A stretch of 9,117 nucleotides of DNA from Allosphingosinicella sp. (GTDB lineage: Bacteria > Pseudomonadota > Alphaproteobacteria > Sphingomonadales > Sphingomonadaceae). Every line of letters begins with the position of its first letter. Position 1 is the first letter of the stretch. The notes beneath the pieces were generated by a model that was not told the DNA's origin, did no database searches, and was given only the letters and a program-made list of their open reading frames with translations. Below are positions 1-6,589 of this stretch, piece by piece. The DNA lies in NCBI GenBank assembly GCA_030146745.1, contig JASLBD010000392.1:1-9117 (forward strand), read 5' to 3'. A program made the position numbers and the translations under genes.

Positions 1-656
1 TGCTCGGTGCCGATGCGGTTGGCGGCGACGACGGGGACGACGTTGGAGACGGCGTGGCCGATCATCGCCCGCCGCCACATCCGGCTGGTGTCGAGGTCGG
101 GATCGTGCGGCTCGGCGCCGATCGCGGTCGGGAAGAGCAGGATCTCGGCGCCGTCCAGCATCAGCGCCCGAGCCGTCTCCGGATACCATTGGTCCCAGCA
201 GACGGCCGGGCCGACGGTGCCGTAGCGAGTCTCGTAGGTCTTGAAGCCGGTATTGCCGGGGCGGAAATAGAATTTCTCGGAATAGCCCGGCCCATCGGGG
301 ATGTGGCTCTTGCGGTAGACGCCCATCACGGTGCCGCGATCGTCGATCATGGCGAGGCTGTTGTAATGATGGTGCCCCTCCGCCTCGAAGAAGCTGGTCG
401 GGATATAGACCTGGAGCTCGGCGGCGAGCGCCTGCATCGCGGTCACCGCCGGATGGCGGCCGACGGGCAGGGCGCGGGCGAAATGGCTCTCGTCCTGGGT
501 GCGGCAGAAATAATGGCCCTCGAACAATTCGGGCGGCAGGATCAGCTTCGCCCCGCGTCCGGCCGCCTCGCGAACGAGGCCGGAGACGGCGGCGATATTC
601 TCCTCGACCGAGTCGGTGAAGGCGAGCTGGAGGGCGGCTACGGTGAGAGAGGTCAT
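1..656 (-). CDS. aguB: N-carbamoylputrescine amidase, 3' end cut by window edge
   Basis: Nitrilase-superfamily (carbon-nitrogen hydrolase) enzyme. The known reaction of the family is hydrolysis of N-carbamoylputrescine to putrescine, CO2 and ammonia, the last step of the agmatine route to putrescine, in the cytoplasm. The 218 residues visible show the Glu-Lys-Cys triad in order: Glu43 in PPELFEGHYF, Lys116 in VYRKSHIPDG and Cys153 in AVCWDQWYPE. The segment HHHYNSLAMIDD and the C-terminal stretch SNVVPVVAANRIGTE also fit AguB rather than a general nitrilase. Family members are usually about 280-290 residues, so roughly 65 C-terminal residues lie beyond base 1. The ATG at 656 is chosen because the protein then begins with the usual first beta strand (MTSLTVAALQ) and a GGAG lies 5 bases upstream. 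It lies 96 bases downstream of aguA on the same strand, which supports both assignments and suggests co-transcription. The exact substrate is inferred from sequence and context. Confidence 0.93.
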   Translation of the reverse strand, partial: MTSLTVAALQLAFTDSVEENIAAVSGLVREAAGRGAKLILPPELFEGHYFCRTQDESHFARALPVGRHPAVTAMQALAAELQVYIPTSFFEAEGHHHYNSLAMIDDRGTVMGVYRKSHIPDGPGYSEKFYFRPGNTGFKTYETRYGTVGPAVCWDQWYPETARALMLDGAEILLFPTAIGAEPHDPDLDTSRMWRRAMIGHAVSNVVPVVAANRIGTE

Positions 657-661
657 GAATA

Positions 662-748
662 CTCCGTCATGCCAGCGGAGGCTGGCATCCAGGCGGCCTT
701 CGAGTTTCCCCGCCGGCATGGATCCCAGCCTTCGCTGGGATGACGGAG
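662..748. repeat. Pair of inverted palindromic repeat units (REP/BIME-like)
   Basis: Left arm 662-689 and right arm 721-748 are inverted copies of one unit with three mismatches in 28 positions. Each begins, reading inward, with ctccgtcat. Each arm is itself a small hairpin: gccagc/gctggc at the left and cccagc/gctggg at the right. The full-length pairing can form a long stem around a spacer of about 31 bases. Read in other frames the unit gives VIPAKAGIH-like peptides, a recognisable signature of an interspersed repeat that I recall from many proteobacterial, including sphingomonad, genomes. It fills almost the whole aguA-aguB gap. Only one copy pair is present here, so its dispersed nature is inferred from memory of the family. 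Confidence 0.8.
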
Positions 749-752
749 GAAA

Positions 753-1739
753 TCAAACCGGCATCTGCTGGCTGATGCAATGGAGGCTGCCGCCGCCGGT
801 CAAAGCGTGCGGCGCCTGGATACCCACGGCCCGCCGTCCCGGGAACAGCCGCTGGAGCGCCATGACCGCGGCATCGTCGTTCGCGGCGCCGTAGAGCGGC
901 ACGACCACGGCCGCGTTGCCGATGTAGAAGTTCATGTAGGAGGCGGGGACGATTTCGCCGTCCCGCTCGATTCGGCCGGGGGACGGAAAGGGCTCGATCG
1001 CGAGGCCGAATGCCTCGGCCCGGGCGCGGGCATCGCGATAGACTGCCGCATTCGGATCGTCCGCGCCCGAAGGCTCGGGAATGGCCAGGGTCCCTTCCGC
1101 CACGAAGCGGGCGAGATTGTCGACATGGCCGTCGGTATGGTCGCCCAGCAGGCCCTCGCCGAGCCACAGCAGCCGCTCGATGCCGAGATCCTCCCGCAAT
1201 CGCGTCTCGACCTCCTCGCGGGTCATGCCCGGGTTGCGGTTGGGATTGAGCAGGCATTGCTCGGTGGTGACGGCGAGGCCGGTGCCGTCGACGTCGATCG
1301 CTCCGCCTTCCAGCACCCAGTCGCAGCGGACGGCTTCCATGCCCGCGCCCTCGGCGAGGCGCAGGCCGACCGTGTCGTCGCCCTCGAGTTCGTATTTGCC
1401 GCCCCAGCCGTTGAACCGGAAGCTGCGCGGCTGCCGGCCGCTGCCGCTCTTGAGGATGATCGGTCCGGTGTCGCGAAGCCAGATGTCGCCGAACGGCTCC
1501 TGAAGCACGGTCGCGAAGGGCGCCAGCTCCCGCGCCGACCGGGCCGATGCCGGATCGGCGGCGACGAGGCGAACCTCCTCGCCGGCCCCGCCGGCATGGA
1601 CCGCGGCGGCGAAGGCGGCGACTTCCAGCCGCGCCGGCCCGAGGTCGTCCTCCCACAGGTCCGAGTGGCTGGGAAAGCCGATCCAGACCCATTCATGCTC
1701 CGCCCACTCGGGCGGCTGGCGATAGGGGGAAGTGCTCAT
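753..1739 (-). CDS. aguA: Agmatine deiminase (agmatine iminohydrolase)
   Basis: Peptidyl-arginine-deiminase family enzyme. The known reaction is conversion of agmatine to N-carbamoylputrescine and ammonia, in the cytoplasm. The 328-residue product shows the family motifs in order: N-terminal PPEWAEHEWVWIGFPSH, DIWLRDTGP around residues 85-93 (Asp90), EGGAIDVDG around 144-152, GDHTDGHVDN around 199-208 with the catalytic His/Asp residues, and the nucleophile Cys321 in GGGSLHCISQQ. The length is close to the usual 340-370. The frame stays open upstream to 2153, but the ATG at 1739 is chosen because the family N-terminus begins there and further extension would overlap the divergent antitoxin gene. 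No strong Shine-Dalgarno is visible before this ATG. aguB follows on the same strand across a palindromic repeat, giving the complete two-step route from agmatine to putrescine. Confidence 0.95.
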   Translation of the reverse strand: MSTSPYRQPPEWAEHEWVWIGFPSHSDLWEDDLGPARLEVAAFAAAVHAGGAGEEVRLVAADPASARSARELAPFATVLQEPFGDIWLRDTGPIILKSGSGRQPRSFRFNGWGGKYELEGDDTVGLRLAEGAGMEAVRCDWVLEGGAIDVDGTGLAVTTEQCLLNPNRNPGMTREEVETRLREDLGIERLLWLGEGLLGDHTDGHVDNLARFVAEGTLAIPEPSGADDPNAAVYRDARARAEAFGLAIEPFPSPGRIERDGEIVPASYMNFYIGNAAVVVPLYGAANDDAAVMALQRLFPGRRAVGIQAPHALTGGGSLHCISQQMPV

Positions 1740-1787
1740 CCGGCGGCGCAATAACGCCAGTTCCGCGGGGACCCAAGCGAAACCCTG

Positions 1788-1830
1788 TTGCCGCTCCGCG
1801 GATACTATTATATATCTAGTAATAACTATT
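1788..1830 (+). promoter_or_regulatory. AT-rich leader: candidate promoter and operator of the toxin-antitoxin pair
   Basis: A sharply AT-rich island in otherwise GC-rich DNA lies between divergent aguA and the antitoxin gene. On the plus strand TTGCCG (1788-1793) and TATATC (1811-1816) are 17 bases apart, a plausible sigma-70 pair, with a start near 1823 and a GGAT (1835-1838) 9 bases before the antitoxin ATG. On the minus strand a perfect TATAAT (1812-1807) could serve aguA, although I find no good -35 box for it. The inverted repeat TATTA/TAATA (1806-1810, 1820-1824) and the direct repeat ACTATT (1804-1809 and 1825-1830, 21 bases apart) straddle the -10 box. That is where VapBC complexes typically bind their own promoter. 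Promoter and operator roles are inferred. Confidence 0.45.
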
Positions 1831-1847
1831 TTTTGGATATCGTGGTC

Positions 1848-2303
1848 ATGGGCAAGTACGAACCTCTCAGGACGCATCTCCAAGCCGCCTGCGCCGGCGA
1901 ATGGTCGGCGACTTTCGAACAGGTCGAGCAGGTTCTCGGCTTTCCGCTGCCGCCAAGCGCGCGCAGACATCGTGAATGGTGGAGCAATCAGGCCGGTGCG
2001 GGCCACAGCCAGGCGCGTGGCTGGCAGGATGCCGGCTGGCAGGTCTGGAAGGTCGATCTCGACAGTGAAAAAGTGATTTTCCGGCGCCGCGAAACCGAAA
2101 GCTCCGGGGCCGGCGTTTGGTTGAGCGAGCGGGTCGAAGATTTGCTCGACCAAGCTTCGACTTATCTCGGGACCACGGATCGCGAAGAAATTGTGAAGCA
2201 GGCCCTGAAAGCCTTGTGCGAACGGGAGGCGGCTCGACGCCTTGCGCTGCTGGGCGGGACGATGCCCGATCTTAAAGCGCCGCCACGCCGCCGGTTCGGC
2301 TGA
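1848..2303 (+). CDS. vapB: Composite antitoxin: uncharacterised N-terminal domain fused to VapB-like antitoxin
   Basis: The 151-residue protein has two parts. Residues 1-80 (starting MGKYEPLRTHL, with TFEQVEQVLGFPLPPSARRH, HREWWSN and ARGWQDAGWQVWKVDL) resemble a small conserved protein of unknown function that I recall mainly as a stand-alone protein of 80-100 residues, probably Pfam DUF7662. Residues 85-151 look like a VapB antitoxin. VWLSERVEDLLDQAS and TDREEIVKQALKAL fit a strand-helix-helix DNA-binding fold, and the tail EREAARRLALLGGTMPDLK with APPRRRF is typical of one VapB subfamily and would wrap the toxin. The ATG at 1848 is preferred over an upstream ATG at 1788 because MGKYEPLR is the usual start of the N-terminal family and 1788 lies in the promoter. 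vapC overlaps the stop by one base, so the pair is translationally coupled. The expected role is to neutralise VapC and repress its own promoter. The N-terminal domain's role is unknown. The VapB assignment is strong and the domain name less certain. Confidence 0.82.
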   Translation: MGKYEPLRTHLQAACAGEWSATFEQVEQVLGFPLPPSARRHREWWSNQAGAGHSQARGWQDAGWQVWKVDLDSEKVIFRRRETESSGAGVWLSERVEDLLDQASTYLGTTDREEIVKQALKALCEREAARRLALLGGTMPDLKAPPRRRFG

Positions 2304-2668
2304 TGATCCTGGCGGACACGTCGGTATGGATCGACCATTTCCGAGGGCGCCTGAGCAGCCTGCAGCCGCGCCTTGACCAACGAGAGATCATGATTCACCC
2401 GTTCGTGATCGGAGAGCTGCTGTTGAGCGGCGTCAATCGTCGACCGGGCGCAGTCGCCGAGCTTCGCCAGTTGCCGCAGTCGCCGACTCCACGCCCGGAG
2501 GAGACGGAAGCACTGATCATTAGCCGAGCCCTGGACGGCCGAGGCATCGGTTATGTCGACTGCGTCATCATCACCGCGGTGCGGCTACGGCCGGGCGCCC
2601 GCCTCTGGACCCTGGACCGGAAGCTTCACGCAGTCGCCGCCGAAATGTCGGTAGCTTTCGACGCCTGA
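2303..2668 (+). CDS. vapC: VapC-family PIN-domain ribonuclease toxin
   Basis: The 121-residue product is a complete PIN domain of normal VapC length. The acidic metal-binding residues are all visible: Asp5 in ILADTSVWIDHF, Glu38 in HPFVIGELLLSG, Asp86 in GIGYVDCVI and Asp105 in LWTLDRKL. VapC toxins are Mg2+-dependent endoribonucleases, often cutting tRNA or rRNA, that are held inactive by VapB. The actual RNA target cannot be read from sequence. The start ATG shares one base with the antitoxin stop (TGATG), a normal arrangement for coupled antitoxin-toxin synthesis. No residue needed for catalysis appears to be missing, so the toxin is probably active. It ends 10 bases before the stop of the convergent M28 peptidase gene. 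Confidence 0.95.
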   Translation: MILADTSVWIDHFRGRLSSLQPRLDQREIMIHPFVIGELLLSGVNRRPGAVAELRQLPQSPTPRPEETEALIISRALDGRGIGYVDCVIITAVRLRPGARLWTLDRKLHAVAAEMSVAFDA

Positions 2669-2678
2669 ACCCGATCCC

Positions 2679-4367
<1,689 letters not shown>

Positions 4368-4414
4368 GCTCCTCTCGGCCCCCCGGCTGCTCATGGCAGC
4401 AAGAAATTGCCCAT

Positions 4415-4462
4415 GCAAGCTTGCGCCCGCGCGGGCGCGGTGCCATCGTGGGCGCAAGCTTG
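4415..4462. repeat. Nested perfect palindromes in a divergent intergenic region
   Basis: CAAGCTTGCGCCC (4416-4428) and GGGCGCAAGCTTG (4450-4462) form a perfect 13-base inverted repeat. Each arm contains the palindrome CAAGCTTG (4416-4423, 4455-4462), and the left one extends to the 10-base palindrome GCAAGCTTGC. A second perfect palindrome of 16 bases, GCGCCCGCGCGGGCGC, occupies 4423-4438. GCGCCC at 4423-4428 can therefore pair with GGGCGC at either 4433-4438 or 4450-4455. The element sits in the 125 bases between the divergent M28 and S9 genes and about 30 bases before the S9 start codon. It could be an operator with two sites or a leader RNA structure. No promoter is clear here. Confidence 0.7.
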
Positions 4463-4492
4463 GGATTGGGGCCTAAGCGATTGGGGGTATTC

Positions 4493-6493
4493 ATGTTTCG
4501 GATTTTTTCGCTTGGCGCGTTCGCGGCGCTTCTTCTCGTGTCCGGGGGCGTTCCCGCGGCCGGCTCCGCTCCGGCGGATCCGCCGGCGGCGTTCGGCGCG
4601 CGCGAAAGCGTTCTCTCGGTCAGCCTTTCGCCGTCCGGCAGGCAGTTGGCGTTCATCAGCCCCGGTCCGGGCCAGACCACCTTCCTCTACACCGTGGACG
4701 CGACCGGCGGCGGCACTCCGCGCCAGACTCTGAGCGCCGACGGTAAGCCGGAGCGGCTGCACCGCTGCGGGTGGGTCTCCGAAACCCGGCTGGTCTGCAC
4801 CATCTATATGATCGACTCGAGCGCGGAGATGGGCGGGCGCGTCGTTGGCGTGACCCGGCTGATCGCGATCGACAGCGACGGCAAGAACATCAAGCTGTTG
4901 AGCCGAGGCGTCAGGCCGGACGACAAATATATCTCGTTCGGCGGCGGCTCGATCGTCGACTGGCTGCCGGAAATGGAAGGCTCGGTCCTGATGGGACGGC
5001 AATATGTCCCTGAAGCCAGGGCTGCAACTCGGATGGTCGACAACCGCGAAGGCTATGGCGTCGACCGGCTCAACACCACCACCCTCGATGCCAAGGTGGT
5101 CGAGTCGGCGAACCCGAGGGCCAGCCGCTACATCAGCGACGGTCGGGGATCGATCCGGATCATGGAGACCGCGGATATCGCGGGAGCGACCGGCTACGAG
5201 AGCGGGCGCCTCGATTATTTTTATCGCGCGAAGGGGTCGCGCGCCTGGAAGTCGCTGTCCAGCTACTCTTCGATCCGGGACGAAGGCTTCTATCCGATCG
5301 CGGTCGATCCCGATCTCGACGTCGCCTACGGCTACAAGAAGGACTCGAACGGCCGTTCGGCGCTCTACAGCGTGGCCCTCGACGGGTCGAAACGCGAAAC
5401 CCTGGTCTTCGCTCACCCCCAGGTCGACGTCGACGGAACGGTTCGGATCGGCCGCCGCGGGCGGGTGGTCGGAGTCACTTACGCGACGGAGAAGCGCGAG
5501 GCGGCCTATTTCGACAAGGATCTCGCCGCGCTCGGGCGCTCGCTGTCCAAGGCCTTGCCGGGACTGCCGCTGGTCCGCTTCATGGATTCCAGCGTCGACG
5601 AGAGCAAGCTCCTGCTATGGGCGGGGAGCGACACCGATGCGGGCCGCTATTACCTCTTCGACAAGGGGACCAAGCAGCTCGCCGAGCTGATGCTGGCACG
5701 GCCCGAGCTCGAAAATGTCGCGCTCGCCACGATGAAGCCGGTTACCTACAAGGCGTCGGACGGGACCAGCGTGCCCGGATATCTCACTCTGCCCGCGGGT
5801 TCCACCGGCAAGGGCCTGCCGGCGATCGTGATGCCGCACGGCGGGCCGAGCGCGCGCGACGAATGGGGCTTCGACTGGCTGGTCCAATATTTCGCGAGCC
5901 GCGGCTACGCGGTGCTTCAGCCCAATTATCGCGGGTCTTCGGGCTATGGGGAGGGCTGGTATCAAAGGAACGGCTTCCAGTCCTGGCGGACCGCAATCGG
6001 CGACGTCAACGATGCCGGCCGCTGGCTGGTCTCCCAGGGCATCGCCGATCCGGGCAAGCTCGCCATCGTGGGCTGGTCTTACGGAGGCTATGCGGCGCTG
6101 CAGTCGCAGGTGCTCGATCCCGCCTTGTTCAAGGCCGTGGTCGCGGTCGCTCCGGTGACCGATCTCGGAAGCCTCGTCGAGGATTCGGCGGAGTTCAGCA
6201 ACTATGGCGTGATCAGGAAATTCATCGGCACCGGGCCGCATTTGCGCGAGGGCTCGCCGGCCCAGAATGCCGGCAAGATCAAGTCGCCGGTCCTGCTCTT
6301 CCACGGCGATTTCGACCTCAACGTCCCCGTCGCCCAGTCGCGCAAGATGCAGGACAAGCTCAAGGGCGCCGGCGTCCGCAGCGAGCTGATCGTCTATCCT
6401 GGCCTCGACCACCAGCTCGACGACAGCGCGGCGCGGACCGACATGCTGAGGCGCAGCGACGCGTTCCTGCGGCAGGCCCTGAAGATCCAATAG
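4493..6493 (+). CDS. Exported S9-family serine peptidase (prolyl oligopeptidase type), first paralogue
   Basis: The 666-residue product starts with a signal peptide (MFRIFSLGAFAALLLVSGG, with a likely cut near AAGSAPA). Residues about 35-400 are a repeat-rich region expected to form a beta-propeller, with recurring strands such as VLSVSLSPSGRQLAFISPG and ALYSVALDGSKRETLVF. Residues about 415-666 are the alpha/beta-hydrolase peptidase domain. The triad is visible: Ser529 in VGWSYGGYAAL, Asp608 in HGDFDLNVPV and His640 in GLDHQLDD. HGGPSARDEWGF around residues 449-460 supplies the oxyanion-hole region. The arrangement fits S9C-like dipeptidyl or acylaminoacyl peptidases. Exact specificity cannot be read. 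The ATG at 4493 is chosen over the longer open frame because the signal peptide begins there, with a G-rich GGGGGT upstream. A close paralogue follows on the same strand after 96 bases. Confidence 0.94.
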   Translation: MFRIFSLGAFAALLLVSGGVPAAGSAPADPPAAFGARESVLSVSLSPSGRQLAFISPGPGQTTFLYTVDATGGGTPRQTLSADGKPERLHRCGWVSETRLVCTIYMIDSSAEMGGRVVGVTRLIAIDSDGKNIKLLSRGVRPDDKYISFGGGSIVDWLPEMEGSVLMGRQYVPEARAATRMVDNREGYGVDRLNTTTLDAKVVESANPRASRYISDGRGSIRIMETADIAGATGYESGRLDYFYRAKGSRAWKSLSSYSSIRDEGFYPIAVDPDLDVAYGYKKDSNGRSALYSVALDGSKRETLVFAHPQVDVDGTVRIGRRGRVVGVTYATEKREAAYFDKDLAALGRSLSKALPGLPLVRFMDSSVDESKLLLWAGSDTDAGRYYLFDKGTKQLAELMLARPELENVALATMKPVTYKASDGTSVPGYLTLPAGSTGKGLPAIVMPHGGPSARDEWGFDWLVQYFASRGYAVLQPNYRGSSGYGEGWYQRNGFQSWRTAIGDVNDAGRWLVSQGIADPGKLAIVGWSYGGYAALQSQVLDPALFKAVVAVAPVTDLGSLVEDSAEFSNYGVIRKFIGTGPHLREGSPAQNAGKIKSPVLLFHGDFDLNVPVAQSRKMQDKLKGAGVRSELIVYPGLDHQLDDSAARTDMLRRSDAFLRQALKIQ

Positions 6494-6506
6494 GGAGGGC
6501 TTCTCG

Positions 6507-6575
6507 AGGTTGCGGCGCCTGGGCGGTCGTGCAACCTTGCGTCGCACGGAAACTGCCGTGGGGCGGCGGTGCGAC
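6507..6575 (+). other. Intergenic hairpins between S9 paralogues
   Basis: The 96-base gap holds three inverted repeats. AGGTTGC (6507-6513) pairs with GCAACCT (6531-6537). GTCGCAC (6541-6547) pairs with GTGCGAC (6569-6575). CACGG (6545-6549) pairs with CCGTG (6556-6560) and overlaps the second, so the last two exclude each other. The second stem ends immediately before AGGGGG (6576-6581), the likely Shine-Dalgarno of the next gene. The structures could act in partial termination, processing or translational control. None has a terminator-like T tract directly after its stem, although TTTTT occurs at 6583-6587. Function is inferred. Confidence 0.45.
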
Positions 6576-6589
6576 AGGGGGCTTTTTCG

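Noticed and set aside
662..748. Possible CRISPR or transposon-end interpretation of the inverted repeats
   Set aside because: There are only two copies, in inverted orientation, with no array of spacers and no transposase nearby. The unit matches a REP-like interspersed repeat better.
1740..2153. Extension of the agmatine deiminase frame by 138 residues upstream
   Set aside because: The extra segment resembles nothing in the family, covers the promoter island and runs antisense to the antitoxin gene. The family N-terminus starts at 1739.
1848..2668. Toxin-antitoxin pair as part of a larger mobile or defence island
   Set aside because: It is flanked directly by ordinary chromosomal genes on both sides. 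No integrase, transposase, attachment-site repeat or further defence gene is visible in the window.
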